NCBI GenBank assembly: GCA_022410635.1
Contig: JAJVDF010000248.1
Coordinates: forward strand, 632,578-696,577
Source of the DNA: Tretioscincus oriximinensis
Lineage: Eukaryota; Chordata; Lepidosauria; Squamata; Gymnophthalmidae
Direction: 5' to 3'
Length of the DNA: 64,000 nt
Shown here: piece after piece, positions 22,441 to 33,880 of the stretch
How the letters are laid out: each line of letters opens with the position of its first letter
How positions within the stretch are numbered: the first letter of the stretch is position 1
The notes under the pieces: generated by a model
Told to the model about the DNA's origin: nothing
What the model saw: only the letters and a program-made list of their open reading frames with translations
The model's database searches: none
Translations under genes and position numbers: made by a program

Positions 22441-23299
22441 ATAACCAATTGGTATCTTTCTCCAATGTTTGCTTGGCTCCTATGTTTCTTTTCAGTGCNC
22501 TGAAAGAAATTACGATTTGAGTAATACATCATTGCAGTTCAAGACCTAAGAAACCTAGATATGTCTGCTGAGGAGTAAGCTTCGGGGAGATCAGCAGGAT
22601 TTGCTGACATCGGAGTCTGCATAGATTGCAGCCTAAGACATTATATTTCTAACAACATTTGTCAAAATTCTGTCATCCTTCAGATGGGTTCTTAAGTCCA
22701 CTATATATTTTTCTGTGATGAATATGATGAATGGATCCCATTATTTTGATATTTTTCCCTTTTCAAATATTTGATTCATTGTNTGATACTAACAATTGAA
22801 GGGCATCCTATTTTTNAAAAATAAAATCACTGTTGAGTCTGTCTCTGTTTATCATTTTCTTTGAATTTAAAACCAAATAGCTTATTTTCCCCTTTCCCTC
22901 ACTACAAGAAGGCAAATGATAACTTTCTCTCCTGAACTTGAACTCAAAGCTTATCCAAACAGAAGGGGGGGGGGGGTAAGGAGCAATCCCCTTCTCTGAA
23001 AATTCAAAGCTGNACAGTTTGGCGCTGTCTCCCTATTCCATTATTTCAGGCACATCTGGGGAAAATAAATTGTGTGACCTTGAAGTTTTTGCTTTGATTA
23101 CAGTTAGTTCATTTATCTGCAAACAGCAATCCATATTAGAGGGAAGCAAAACAACATCTGTTCCAAAGGGGAAGATCTCTTTCTTCATCACATTTCCTTT
23201 CGATTTTCCCCATCAGGGTCTTTCAGGTTTTTGACACTTGACTTCCTCTGAATGCTTCCTGCTAAGAGGGGAAAGATTATAGTTTAAATATATTTTAGG

Positions 23300-23395
23300 T
23301 ATGTGGTGAATATTTTACCTTTTTTAATGCTGTGACCTGCCCTGGGACTTTTGGGTGAAATATATAAAATAAATATTATCATGTCATATGTTCAC
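23300..23395 (+). repeat. L2-like LINE tail
   Basis: gtgacctgccctgggacttt, gggtgaaatatataaaataa and ata tail: the complement of the accgccctatacccaaagg end seen elsewhere. Confidence 0.5.
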
Positions 23396-23699
23396 AGTCT
23401 GGTCTGGGTTTTATGTCCACTGCAGTAGTGGTCTGTCGCAGTGGCAATTTGTGTTTGCTGTGGGCATGGAAGGAAAGGCAGAGGAAGATATGCAAATTGC
23501 TACCTTCCAGAGCTGATGGAGTTCTGACCACTCTTCCATGCAGCCACTGTCAAAGGCAGGAGCTGGACACATATCCCTTCTAGAAGCTGTTCTGATGGGG
23601 ACCAGTGCTGCAAGGCACTNATTGAATCACCCACCACCTTCAAAGCCATGTATCCATCTTCCTGGTTGGAATCTCAACAAGGATGAAGTTGGCGCAGTG

Positions 23700-23826
23700 T
23701 TGGCTTGACTNGTGTTCTACAACTTTGTAAACTTAATGTTGTTATTTTAATATGTATTTGGTTTTTATTCTTAACCACCCTGAAATCTTTGGGTATAGAA
23801 ATGTAAATAGATAAATAAATAAATGC
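23700..23826 (+). repeat. L2-like LINE 3' end, direct orientation
   Basis: ttaaccaccctgaaatcttt, gggtatagaaatgtaaatag and (ataa)n tail; the complement of the inverted L2 tails at 9298 and 32163. Confidence 0.7.
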
Positions 23827-24110
23827 GAGTATGTAGGTTTGTGGGCAGTAAGTGATGCAGGTGTCATGCAGTTGATAGCTTTTTGTAGTATTCTCACCCT
23901 TGATCCCTCTTAGAATAGCCTTTGGAAGGAGTGGGAGTCCACCTCCTGCCTCTGACAGTCAATTTCATGCAAAAATGGGTGTTGCTTTGCAGAACACATG
24001 AATTCAAAAGTTGCCAATGCTGGAATGTAGACATTTGCATACCGTCCTCTGTTTTTTCTTCCACACATCCTGCAAACACAAATGTCCACCTTCAGGTAGG
24101 CATCTATCAA

Positions 24111-24375
24111 TCAAATTGTGATATGTATTGGGAAATAGGTGTCCAACAATGCTGCAGAGAAAAGAGTGGATCAATGTGCATTAAGTTGTTTGTACTACTT
24201 AGTTGCATAAGTGAATAACTCAGAGAGAAAAACAAACCTTTCTTTTGAGTTGATCATTTATGCAACAAAGTGGTATATAAAACTTAATGCACATTGCCAC
24301 ATAAATACTGCACCAGGGCATTCACTCTCAGCAGCATTGTTGGATGCCTATTTTCCAATAAACATCACAATTTCA
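24111..24375. mobile_element. Long imperfect foldback element
   Basis: Left arm 24111-24230 and right arm 24240-24375 are imperfect reverse complements: tcaaattgtgat / atcacaattt, tccaacaatgctgc / gcagcattgttgga, aatgtgcattaagtt / aacttaatgcacatt, agttgcata / tatgcaac. No coding sequence. Target duplication not clear. Confidence 0.75.
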
Positions 24376-24389
24376 GAGGCATAGCTACC

Positions 24390-25205
24390 CATAGGGTCAT
24401 TGGGGTATCACACCGGGGCACCAAAGATTTGGCCATAAGAGGGGAGCCCCGGTGAGCCCGGGCCCTCCCTCATGGGCTTGTATCAGGACTGCATCAGTAA
24501 GTAGAGAGGTGTAGTTTCATTTTGGTTTTTCTATAATTTCTCTAAATTGCCTCTGAACCTCTGTAGATGAAAATGTGATCCAGAGAGATCAAAAGAAGCT
24601 TTCTAATTGTAGCCTTTCAATCCTTCACCTCACAGAAATTTTCCTATTATTCGAGCTGCTTCACTTGCATGTGATGAATTATGTACCTGCCATTTTCATT
24701 TTTCAATATACTACTTTGATTTGGTACCTGGGAACTCTCCTATGATTTTCATATAATGAAAGGTTTTCAGAACTCAGTAAAACAACAACAACAACATAGA
24801 GATATGACCTGTTGTGATAAACAATCACATATTAATTTGCAGCGGTAATTTTAGTTGTCAACATCTTCAAAATGAGTGTTTGCCACCGGAGGCAATACCT
24901 TGTTCCTGTGACAGTTTTTTCAGATTTTGAACACATTATTTTGTTGAAAAGCAATTTTCATGACCCCTAAGATGGGGGAAGCACCATATGGAAAACATAA
25001 GCTGTCAATTTCCTTGTATAAAATGTAGGCACACGAAGCATCATCACCAAAAATCCTAAAGAAGATGTTGAAACTTTGTGACTGCTCTGTTTTGACAGCT
25101 TATCAAAATGTGATGTTACTGCAGATCACATTATCTTAGCTTGTATGTTGGCTAGAAAGCAACATACACAATATAAACCATTATGATTCTTTTATTTCCA
25201 CTCTA
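24390..25205. other. Mostly unrecognised
   Basis: 24400-24480 is a short GC-rich piece (gagccccggtgagcccgggc) that may be a DNA-transposon remnant. The rest is AT-rich with no recognised family or gene. Confidence 0.3.
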
Positions 25206-25375
25206 TTTAGACTTATGGTTCAGTCATTAAGGAAACAGTCTCTCATCTGGGAGATTGGGTTTTGAAGCCCTTGTCGGATGTGAGGAGTGAGCACTTTCCA
25301 CTAGCCTGTAGCTCTAGCCAAACCAACTATTCGAAAGCATGAATTGCAAGAAATTGCAACTGACTGCAAGTAGAA

Positions 25376-26484
25376 TCATAGAATCATAGAGTTGGAAGGG
25401 ACCTCCGGGGTCATCGGGTCCAACCCCCTGCTCGATGCAGGATTCATTAAACCATCCCAGACAGATGACTGTCCAGTCTCTGTTTGAAGACTTCCAGGGA
25501 AGGTGAACTCACCACCCCATGTGGCAAACTGTTCCACTGGTTTATCACCCTGACTGTTAGAAAGTTTTTTCTGATATCTAATCTGAATCTGCTCCCTTGT
25601 AGTTTCATTCCATTGTTTCTAGTCCTTCCATGTGCTAATGAAAACAATGTTGATCCCTCTGCTCTGTGACAGCCCTTCAAATATTTGTAGACAGCTATCA
25701 GGTCTCCTCTCAGTCTTCTCTTTTGCAGACTAAACATCCCTAGATCCTTTAACCGTTCCTCATAGGACATGGTTTCCAGACCACTCACCATCCTTGTAAC
25801 TCTCTTTTGTACTTGCTCTAGTTTATCAATGTCCTTTTTAAATTGGGGCCCCCAGAACTGAACACAGTATTCCAAGTGTGGACGGACCAAAGTACTGTAG
25901 AGAGGAATAATTACTTCACGTGAGCGAGATTCTATGCCCCTCTTGATACATCCCAGGATTGTGTTTGCCTTTTTTGCAGCTGCTTCACACTGTTGACTCA
26001 TGTTTAGTCTGTGATCTACCAAAACACCCAGGTCCTTCTCACCTGTGCTGCTGCTCAGACATATTCCTCCCATTCTATATGTGCTGTTTTCATTATTTCT
26101 GCCCAGATGTAGGATTTTGCATTTCTCTCTGTTAAATATCATTCTGTTAGTTTCAGCCCATTGTTCCAGCTTGTCTAGATCTTTTTGAATCCTAACTCTA
26201 TCTTGTTTAGTGTTAGCAACACCACCTAGTTTTGTGTCATCAGCAAATTTGATAAGTTTTCCTTCAATTCCTTCATCTAGATCATTCATAAATATGTTAA
26301 ATAGCACTGGGCCTAGGACAGACCCTTGTGGTACTCCACTTGAAACATTCTTCCAATTGGATGTGCAACCATTTATTATCACTCTTTGAGTACGGTCACT
26401 AAGCCAGTTTTCAATCCATCTAATTGTTGTTTTGTCAATCCCATACTTGACCATTTTTTCAATAAGGATGGAATGACATACTTT
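25376..26484 (-). mobile_element. Young 5'-truncated CR1 LINE
   Basis: Its 3' terminus is at the left, with the CR1 8-mer (atcatagaatcatagag) followed in reverse by a 3' UTR of about 70 bp and then coding sequence. It is cut off within the reverse-transcriptase domain, typical of incomplete target-primed reverse transcription. The frame is uninterrupted over about 1.04 kb, so this copy is young compared with the relics at 4967 and 6190. Confidence 0.92.
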
Positions 26485-26544
26485 GTAGATACATGGGAAC
26501 CACCACAGCCTGGTGGAGAACATAGAATGGAAGCCTTCGGGCAA
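25447..26544 (-). CDS. Partial CR1 ORF2 reverse transcriptase (transposon remnant)
   Basis: This 365-codon frame encodes the C-terminal part of a CR1 non-LTR retrotransposon reverse transcriptase, which in an intact element copies its own RNA at the target site. Visible motifs include SSGVPQGSVLGPVLFNIFMN (residues 68-87), the catalytic FADDTKLGG box (100-108) and the CR1-typical C terminus LVRPHLEYCVQFWGP...QWNSLPHGVV. The first 20 or so residues are antisense SINE sequence lying beyond the CR1 truncation point at 26484, so the start codon is not native. The endonuclease and N-terminal RT motifs are missing; a full CR1 ORF2 is roughly 900-1000 residues. It is therefore a dead fragment, although no stop or frameshift is seen in what remains. 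Confidence 0.9.
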   Translation of the reverse strand: MPEGFHSMFSTRLWWFPCIYKVCHSILIEKMVKYGIDKTTIRWIENWLSDRTQRVIINGCTSNWKNVSSGVPQGSVLGPVLFNIFMNDLDEGIEGKLIKFADDTKLGGVANTKQDRVRIQKDLDKLEQWAETNRMIFNREKCKILHLGRNNENSTYRMGGICLSSSTGEKDLGVLVDHRLNMSQQCEAAAKKANTILGCIKRGIESRSREVIIPLYSTLVRPHLEYCVQFWGPQFKKDIDKLEQVQKRVTRMVSGLETMSYEERLKDLGMFSLQKRRLRGDLIAVYKYLKGCHRAEGSTLFSLAHGRTRNNGMKLQGSRFRLDIRKNFLTVRVINQWNSLPHGVVSSPSLEVFKQRLDSHLSGMV

Positions 26545-26611
26545 AAATACCCTTGTAAGCTGCTTTGAGTCCCTTTGAAAGGTGAGAAAAGCAGGCTATA
26601 AGAACCCAGTT

Positions 26612-26775
26612 CTTCTTCTTTTGCTTCTTCTGCTTCTTCTGCTTCTTCTGCTTCTTCTGCTTCTTCTTCTGCTTCTGCTTCTTCTGCTTCTTCTGCTGCT
26701 GCTGCTTCTTCTGCTTCTGCTTCTTCTGCTTCTTCTGCTTCTTCTTCTTCTGCTTCTTCTTCTTCTGCTGCTTCT
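26612..26775. repeat. SINE-tail (CTT/GCTTCTT)n microsatellite
   Basis: Directly follows the SINE end and consists of ttc, tgc and gct units for about 160 bases. It is the pyrimidine counterpart of the purine tract at 20240. Poly-Leu and poly-Lys/Glu frames here are artefacts. Confidence 0.9.
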
Positions 26776-27161
26776 TCAATATTGAATGGTAACTGGCCTT
26801 TAGACAGTGTTCCTGCTTGTAAATTATACTTCTTTTGAAAAGGTGCAGTCAAATTCTGAACCATGCAAAATTATATTCTGGAACGCAATATGTGAGAGAA
26901 GTTGAATTAAGCACCAACTGGTGCTTTATCTGGAGATTCTGTGCATATTAACAAGCTGTTGCCTGCTGTCTCTATTGGGCAAAACTCAGCTAGTATCATT
27001 AAAATCAAACCATCTGTAAAACACAGCAAAATTTATTTTACTCTGGGTGAACCTTAACCTCTTAAAACAGGCTTTATCTACTACTTTAATAAATATTTGG
27101 TTTTTTTAAAAAAAGAAGGAAAGCAAAGAACCACACTTGATCTTTAGTTCTAATCAATTAC

Positions 27162-27397
27162 CTTGGGAAATTCTTTTATAAACAAGTCTTTCTGGTAGTT
27201 GTTGAACTTCCAGATGGATGGTATGTGCACACAAGCATCCTTGCCATTTTTGTTCCTTGCGATGTACATGGGATTTACAGCTCCTTGCTCTTTAGGAAGA
27301 TCGTGCAGAGACACATAAGGAAATCTTGTCAGATACTCCAGAGAGCCAGCAAAGCATCTGTGGCCACCTGCTGAACACAGGCACTTGTGTGAATCAT
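27162..27397 (-). CDS. Possible internal exon of an unidentified gene
   Basis: A minus-strand segment stays open over 78 codons and translates to a balanced, non-repetitive protein with four Cys residues, beginning HKCLCSAGGHRCFAGSLEYL and ending FIKEFPK. It is bounded by plausible splice signals: upstream a pyrimidine-rich stretch ending ctcatcttgtcaag, downstream AAG|gtaatt. The implied exon is 236 bp. I do not recognise the family. The Cys and aromatic content would suit a secreted or luminal domain, but that is only an impression. No second exon was found in the window, and no initiator or polyadenylation signal belongs to it. It could equally be a chance open frame or a fragment of an unknown element; the coding-like composition sets it apart from other frames here. 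Confidence 0.3.
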
Positions 27398-27399
27398 CT

Positions 27400-28325
27400 T
27401 GACAAGATGAGAGAGGGCAAAAATCCCTGCTCCAACAGAAACTATTTTGTTGTACACCTGCAAGCAAAATTATTCAAACCCCATTGCAAATTAAGTTTGC
27501 AAAATGTACAAACTTTCAGCTCTTTGCAAAAAAAGTAATAATCAAAGATTAATTTAAACATCTCAGCACAATGAAGGGTGAACATAAGAACATAATCTAT
27601 CCTCACTCTTCTGACCATCAGCTTCCATTTACCTTTATCTGGTTGAAACAATCCTTGAATGGCTGTCCCATTTGTTCGATATTTTTGGTGGATTGGTCTG
27701 CCATTTATTATGTTTATTACATGTGTTTGTTATTATGCCCTTCTGTTTACATTCTGGGAGATAAAGTGGTCTATTCAGCATCCTGCAATGAAAAGTCAAC
27801 TTGCTGTAAGACAGCCTTCCTCTCATAGACCCCAACCCTAGTAGAAACTGATGCAAGCACAGGTAGAGTGTCTCACAATAACGATTTACTGGTGCAATAA
27901 AAAGAATAATGGAATGGGTCTCCTTCAAAGTGGAACTCAGATATGTATACTTTCTTCACACATTTGTCCCCCCAATCAAACCGTGCTATTGAGAACTAGC
28001 AGCGGTTCAGAGCAGAAACCTCCTGATCTTTCTTTTTAATGAATTACATTCTAAAAACACTTGTTTCCTATCTTCCTAAGAACAAGGTTATCGAAATCAC
28101 TAGTGTATACATAGTTTACCATTAGTGAACAGGGCCTCTCAAATCCATGTTGTCAAAAAGGCCATGAAGGGTTTTCTGAGGTATCATAATATTGCATAAA
28201 GTAAAAGGAGCTAAGACACAAATTCATTACATGCAACTTATACAGTATACAGATATTTAATTGTTAGAGTAATTCTTGATGATTTTTTCAGCATTTTCTT
28301 AATGGATAGCATACTTCAATGCTAC
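27400..28325. other. Mostly unrecognised
   Basis: 27464-27500 (gcaagcaaaattattcaaac) has a Tc1/mariner-end look, and 27585-27600 (gaacataagaacataa) a possible CR1-like terminus; neither is long enough to call. The rest shows no gene or repeat. Confidence 0.3.
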
Positions 28326-28329
28326 TCTC

Positions 28330-28625
28330 AGACAGTAGCAGAGCCAGGCTCTGAGTGGTCCTGGGGCAAAGGGACCCCTCCCACTAGGGGCCACTCTCAC
28401 TCTAACTCCTACAGTTTGGTTTAAACTATTCAGCACAGCGCTTGGTTTCTGACACTCGAATTACCATGCCACACACACTTAGAGCAGTAATTAGAGCATC
28501 AGACACCAGGACCTTAAAACAAATGCTAGGAACCAGGGTAGGCAGGAAGGCTCAGCATCTCTGGGGGCCCTTCTGCCAGACCCCCAAGGTGGTGCCTTGT
28601 TTGCCCTTCCCTGGAAATGCCTTTG
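28330..28625. repeat. Possible GC-rich DNA-transposon remnant
   Basis: The two ends are GC-rich and roughly complementary in composition (agcagagccaggctctg ... ccttgtttgcccttccctgg) in AT-rich surroundings, resembling non-autonomous DNA elements with gcagagccagg-type ends. Terminal repeats could not be aligned convincingly. Confidence 0.25.
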
Positions 28626-28837
28626 CTCTCAGATATCTGAGGTTCCAGGAAAACTGCAAACATCTGGAACTAAAAAAATTAAAAGTCACTAATGTTCTGA
28701 TATCTTCTAGCACTAGTATTTGGATTGGCAAATATATCAGGAACTAAGAGGTTTTATCGATGAAGAAACTTTCAAAACTTGAGGAAATATGTGGAAATAT
28801 GACAACTAGGCAGGTGACATATGCAAGGAACACCACT

Positions 28838-29058
28838 TAGGTGGCTTTTCTCACCAGAAGGGACTCAAAGTGGATTACAAGGTGGTTTCCATTTATCTAG
28901 TTGCAGTCAGTTGCAATTTCTTGCAATTCTAGCTTTTGAATAGCTGGGTTGGGTAGAGCTACAGGCTAGTAGAAATTGCTCACTGCTCCCCATGTCTGAC
29001 CCAATTTTACAGATGACAGACAGTCTACCTAGCGACTGCGCCATTTGAGCCTGCAAAC
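28838..29058 (-). mobile_element. tRNA-derived SINE, inverted
   Basis: ggcttttctcaccagaaggg, agttgcagtcagttgcaatt, tgaatagctgggttgggtag and head remnant gcgactgcgccatttgagcc. The microsatellite tail is absent or eroded. Confidence 0.8.
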
Positions 29059-29339
29059 TTTGTAATACCACACTTTGAAAATCACAGATAAATTGTTAGA
29101 AAAAGACAAAGAATACCTATTTACAGTTCATGACTAATATAGGTCCAGGAACTTCAGCTTCATTATTATTCATAGTCATAAAAATATATAGTATATCACT
29201 AATTCCATGCTTAGTTCACATGCTATCTTCCAACATATATGGTTAATTCATCTGATATGAATTAACTTATCTTTCATGATTTTAGATTATATACTTGATG
29301 AACCACATGAAGCTGTAAAGAACTTGATTTGTAGACTTG

Positions 29340-29495
29340 ATTTGCAATTGGCTTTGTTCTGTTCCAGAAAGTGGTCTAAGCCAATCTGGGCTACCACAGG
29401 CCCTGCTGTACTTGCCCAGAATGGCATGTGGACAGTAGGTCCCTAAGACCACTCTCTGAAACAGAATAGGAACAAGTGCGTATCAGGCCTTATAA
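29340..29495. mobile_element. Foldback element, family FB1
   Basis: Left ggctttgttctgttccagaa-agtggtct pairs with right agaccactctctgaaacaga-ataggaac, and ccagaatggc sits near the centre. Related copies at 46845-47150 and 47706-47885 share ttctgttccaga and aagccaggtgca-type ends. Confidence 0.65.
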
Positions 29496-29881
29496 TCCAA
29501 TTCATGAATCTTCCTCTGAAGGACAATTTATGTGACACCTTTTAGATGCTGTGATTGTACCAGAAGGTGGCAGTGTCCACACAACATTGCATCCTGAGGG
29601 TAAATTCCATACACAGGAAGAGCACAATATCCACATGGATGTCCCATTCATTCATATTGATATAAGTGTAATACTTTTAAATGGCAGAAACACAACAGCT
29701 GCCTCCTGAGGAGACTTGCCATTTTGACGGTCATCAAATGTAGAAGTGGCCCATACTATACCAAGATTATCTGATCTTGATACTATGGGGGACAGAGCTG
29801 CCTCTGTACCATCAAGATTGACTATGATCATAATCCAAGGCTATTTACCACCCCCATTTTATTATTTCAGTTAATCGTAAT

Positions 29882-30012
29882 GGTCCAACAAAGTGGCTAG
29901 TAACACTTAGAGATTAACAGTAGAAAAAGTAGGTGACATAAGCTTTCGTAGACACGTCTACTTCTTCAGATGCATTTCTACTACACTAATAAGGGTATTT
30001 CTCTGAAATCTT
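29882..30012 (+). repeat. Copy of the 11.3-kb foldback family
   Basis: ggtccaacaaagtggctagt, gacataagctttcgtagaca and tattt ctctgaaat match 11281-11470, here as a single copy. Confidence 0.75.
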
Positions 30013-31860
30013 AATGGGGTTGAACATTAGGATGTAAGGAGCATTAATAGTCATTTTGAATGCACAGTTCACTCTAAACTAGTTACCAGTATATTTAATT
30101 AATATGATGAATAAATGTTTTTGAAAATCAGTGAATAAAAGTATCGAACCTCTTATCTTCACCTTGTTTCCATGCGTGTAAATAAAAACTTTTCCATACA
30201 AAATAAAAAAATGTAGCACTGAAATAAAATAATAATTATGTGCAATCTATTGGAAATGGAATTTGGATTTGTCATGCAGAAAAATTCAACTTGTTCTAAT
30301 TTGCATTTCATCAATTGATCAATAAAAGACACAATTTCATTATTTTCCTATCAGTTGTAATTAATGTGCTACCTGTACATTTGTAGCTAGAGAATGCTTA
30401 TTTTTCTTCCATTATAAAATATCAAATAGTCAAGGCAGGAACTTGAACTTGAAAACTGGTATCATTTACCCTAGGTATGATCGATCTATCCATCCATTCT
30501 ATTCATTTTCATCTTCTTCTTCTTCTTCTTCATCACCATCATTTTTCTTCTTCATCACTATTCTTTTTCTTCCAGAAAAATTTTCAAGTTTAATCATGGC
30601 TATCCAAATCCTAATGTTGCCAAAGTGACTGCAGGATACAATGACCTACAACATGTTAAGAAACATTGAGCATTCACACAGCGAATTATAAGTTTGGAAG
30701 AATTGAAAGGAATAACCGAATACAAAATATAACTCTGCTGGGGGTGGGGGGAGTATCAAATGAACATTTTTCTCAGGTAAAGTTGTAAGACTTGGTTTTT
30801 CCTAAAGAGTTGATTCCTGTCAAATGCTATTGCCACAATGTACTGGAAAATATGAACATAGCTGTGTTATACACTGGATAAAACACAAGTGAAAACTACC
30901 TTGAATGACCTATAATGACTGATTCCAGGTTGACAAACAGAAGTCTCTCCAGACTTTAGCTTGGAGATTTCACAGGCTCTTCTGAAGGCAAAGCACATGC
31001 TACACAATGCTATGTTGGGCTGTAATCAGTATCCTTGAATAAAAATCAAGAGAGACCTGTAAAGCATTTCTCCAAGCAAGCCTGTGCAACCCTTTTTGGG
31101 CTAGATTTAGCAATCCATCACAAAACTGTTTCCACTTGGGTAAATTCCAGGAAATTGCAAACCAGATCTGAGCTTTGAATGTTGGGGAGATCACTTGCTT
31201 CTACCCACACACAAGCAGTTGGTCCTATCAACCACAAATGAATGGGGGGCAATTTCAAAGGAATTTCACCTTGAAGCACCCTATAGGCAACTTCAATGGC
31301 ACTAGTGGAGCACTGAAAATTTATAGCTTGGGAACATCTGGAGTATGACAGATGAAACCCACCCACCCCCTAATCTAAATCATACTGTAGTGCATTCCAA
31401 ACAAAAACAAATGTTCTTAATTTCATCAATATCAAGCAAACTGCTTCTTTAACCAATTTGGAGTCCTTCAACATGAAGTGAGCTGAGAATGTGTTCACAC
31501 ACAATTGGAAGCTGCACTGGTTTCCTTATTTGAGCTCTCAAACTTGCTAAGTGTAGGCATAAAATTACTCTTTCATTGCATCCAGACTTACTTATTTGCT
31601 CTTCTGTGTTTGGATCGTCCAGAATAAGACATAGATATTCCAGAATAAAATACTCCCAGGAATGCTATACTCAAGAATATGCAAATATAGGCTGCAAGCA
31701 CACAACATATTTCTACCTCGATCAGAGCGAGATGAGGAAGACTCCAGCACACGGGTTAAGTGTTTTTCAGCAGTTGTCCCATAATAAACGCCATTTTCCC
31801 CAGAATAAACTATTGCTGGGTTATTCAGGCATCGTTTCGGAGAACTTTCGTCCTCTCGCG
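30013..31860. other. Mostly unrecognised; possible conserved block at the left
   Basis: 30100-30420 is AT-rich, repeat-free and holds homeodomain- and octamer-like words (atttgcat, gtaattaatg, tcaattgatcaat). A (ttc)n run lies at 30513-30535. 31579-31700 contains worn foldback words (tattccagaataaaat). No gene recognised. Confidence 0.3.
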
Positions 31861-31865
31861 GCCAA

Positions 31866-32112
31866 CCTCTGTCCTCTCCTGAGCATATGCGTGTGCACAA
31901 ATTAGGCACGAGAGGTTGAAACAAGCGAGAACGCAGCAGTAGTTTCTAGTGGCTGTTGCAAAAATTCTTGGACTGCACTGCCCCGAGATCAGTGGGCGAC
32001 ATTACAGAACTGGGTCACAGAATATACAGGTTTGGTGTGCATGGACACACGATTTTTGCTATATTCAGTAATATAGCTTTATAGTGGTTTTTAAGTTGTG
32101 CACACAGCCATA
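31866..32112 (+). mobile_element. Interspersed repeat family R3
   Basis: Aligns with the reverse complement of 35552-35820 along its length: gcgtgtgcacaaattaggca, gagaacgcagcagtagtttc, cagtgggcgacatta, aatatacaggtttggtgtgc and gttgtgcacacagcca. Ends contain related tgtgcaca words in inverse orientation, suggesting a DNA transposon of about 250 bp. Confidence 0.7.
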
Positions 32113-32162
32113 GTGGAATAAGTAAGCAACGTAGCTACAGTTGACTCTACTGGCCTGTTTTG

Positions 32163-32430
32163 TTTACTATTTTTATTATTATTATTTATTTATACTTATA
32201 CCCCACCCTATACCCGAAGGTCTCAGGGCGGCCAAAACAGAAAAACATCACTACAAAATTAAAACAGTATAAAACAATATTTAAAAGTAGGGACAGAGAT
32301 GACATTTCTTCAGCCAAAGGCCCGGTAAAAGAGGTGCGNTTAGATTTTTCCCCCTCCCTCAGAAAATATGGGGGGAAGTTAGAAACTGGTTCGAGACCAG
32401 TTAAGCATATCAGCAGTTTCTAATGTCTCC
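32163..32430 (-). repeat. L2-like LINE 3' end
   Basis: (tta)n and ttatttatttatacttatac, then cccaccctatacccgaaggt and ctcagggcggccaaaac, later cagccaaaggcccggtaaaa. This is the least degraded copy of this end in the window. Confidence 0.75.
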
Positions 32431-33700
32431 CTTGATAGCTTCAGTGAATCCTCTATTTCTGATACCATCCCAGAGGATAGCATTCTCTGCCAGCAGATTA
32501 CAGTCTTTTAGCAGCATTTCTGCATGACAAACTGCCAAAATCCTATCATGCTTGGCATCAAAAAATGATCACTTCCTTCCCTCCGTAAAGCATTCCCCAC
32601 TACCTCTCAATTGGCAGATTGCCCCAAGGCTATGCTTGCAGTTTAGGTCAAGCGCTGTTCTCCCAGAAAACTAATGATTTCCCTTTCTTTTCATTCCAAA
32701 GAAAAAAATGTAGCATCTGAAGTTTTGTTCTCAGTATATATGATTCTCTTTTGATGTGTCTAAATATACTTCTACTTAAAGGGGAAAAATTAAAAAGAAA
32801 TGAAGGCAAGAAAAGCATGATGTGAGTACATTAAATTCCTTTTGGTGGATGAGAATGTTCAATAACTCAATAAAACATTTTTCAAGGAAGTACTATCAAT
32901 CATCATGACATTCTGCTTTTATGGGTGATATCAATGTCTTCACCAGGCTTTTCTTTATCATCCCCAAGAAAATTGGAGTCAAATGGCCAGTATGTAAACA
33001 AAGAAAGAAAAGTGACGGGTCATTGAAAAGGAAGGCGAAAACACTTCACTAAAACGTTTTGTCTTATTGCCCACTGCATTTAACTCCAGTAGTAGGATGG
33101 TGTAGCAGCTACCCAAATAGTTGTGTCAAAGCAAAAATAAAATAAAATACTGTTACAGAAATTGTCTATAGTGGTGGAAATAATGAGTCAATGAAAAAAA
33201 TAAATAGATTAAAAAAAATCAGCAACACAAAATGAGCTTTTTTAAAAGTTGGTTTCCTGGCTGAAGCCTATCTGAATGTGTTTACTGTCAGATATTGAGC
33301 TCTGACCTTCGTAGACTATTCTGCAGCATGTTTTCTGTGCGAAGGCTGGAACGTTTTTGTTGCAGCTTATCTGTGTTACTGAGCATGTGTAGTGACCCAG
33401 TTACTCAGAGATGCTAAGATGCTTGTACACTTAGGCTCTTGATATGTCTTCCTACAATGTAGATGCTTGATATGTGAGATGTACACTTAACTATATGCAT
33501 AAGTATCCAGTATATCCTTTGCCTTTTTATATATTCTTATGGACTGTGTAAATAAAGCTAAAAGCTTTCCAGATGGAATGAAACCAAATGTATGAATTAT
33601 TTTCTCCTCTTCGAAGAAGCTGCCTGCTGCATCAGCCTATCCTAATATGTACTCTGCTACTAGTTTTGGATCATGACCAAAACCCATCAATTAACATGGG
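32431..33700. other. Mostly unrecognised; possible LTR-like tail
   Basis: 33290-33570 has a promoter/poly(A)-like layout (tttttatatattc, then gtaaataaagc) reminiscent of an LTR 3' part, but no paired copy or TG/CA ends were found. The rest shows nothing recognisable. Confidence 0.25.
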
Positions 33701-33701
33701 A

Positions 33702-33880
33702 CTTTTCTGCACTGAGTCTTATTCTGGATTATATTTCAGAATAAAGGCCTGCCATTCACATATTGGAGTAGACTGTGCAAATCCCATGAGTCTGATAATC
33801 AGCACAAAAGTGTCATTCCCCATTCTTTTTCTTAACAATACTGGTGACATCATGGGCAGCAATGCATGGAATAGATAGAT
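33702..33880. repeat. Foldback family FB2, left half
   Basis: ttttctgcactgagtcttat and tctggattatatttcagaat match the left arm of FB2 copies at 36118 and 54915. The complementary arm is missing or too diverged. Confidence 0.5.

Larger units (their letters stand above)
25210..26612 (+). mobile_element. tRNA-SINE split by a CR1 insertion
   Basis: The SINE runs 25210-25375 (head ggttcagtcattaaggaaac, B box gggttttgaagccc, ctagcctgtagctctagcca) and resumes at 26485-26612 (gatacatgggaaccaccaca, cttgtaagctgctttgagtc). The uninterrupted copy at 10582 shows the same sequence joined, as tgcaagtagatacatggg. The word gtaga is present on both sides of the insert (25371-25375, 26485-26489), a probable short target duplication. 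Confidence 0.9.

Noticed and set aside
26379..26864. Poly-Glu/Ala and poly-Leu frames
   Set aside because: They are translations of the CTT/GCT microsatellite after the SINE.
27464..27500. Tc1/mariner-like terminal word
   Set aside because: Only about 35 bases look similar and no matching inverted end was found nearby.
33290..33570. Possible solo LTR with AATAAA
   Set aside because: No second copy, no TG/CA ends and no target duplication could be found.
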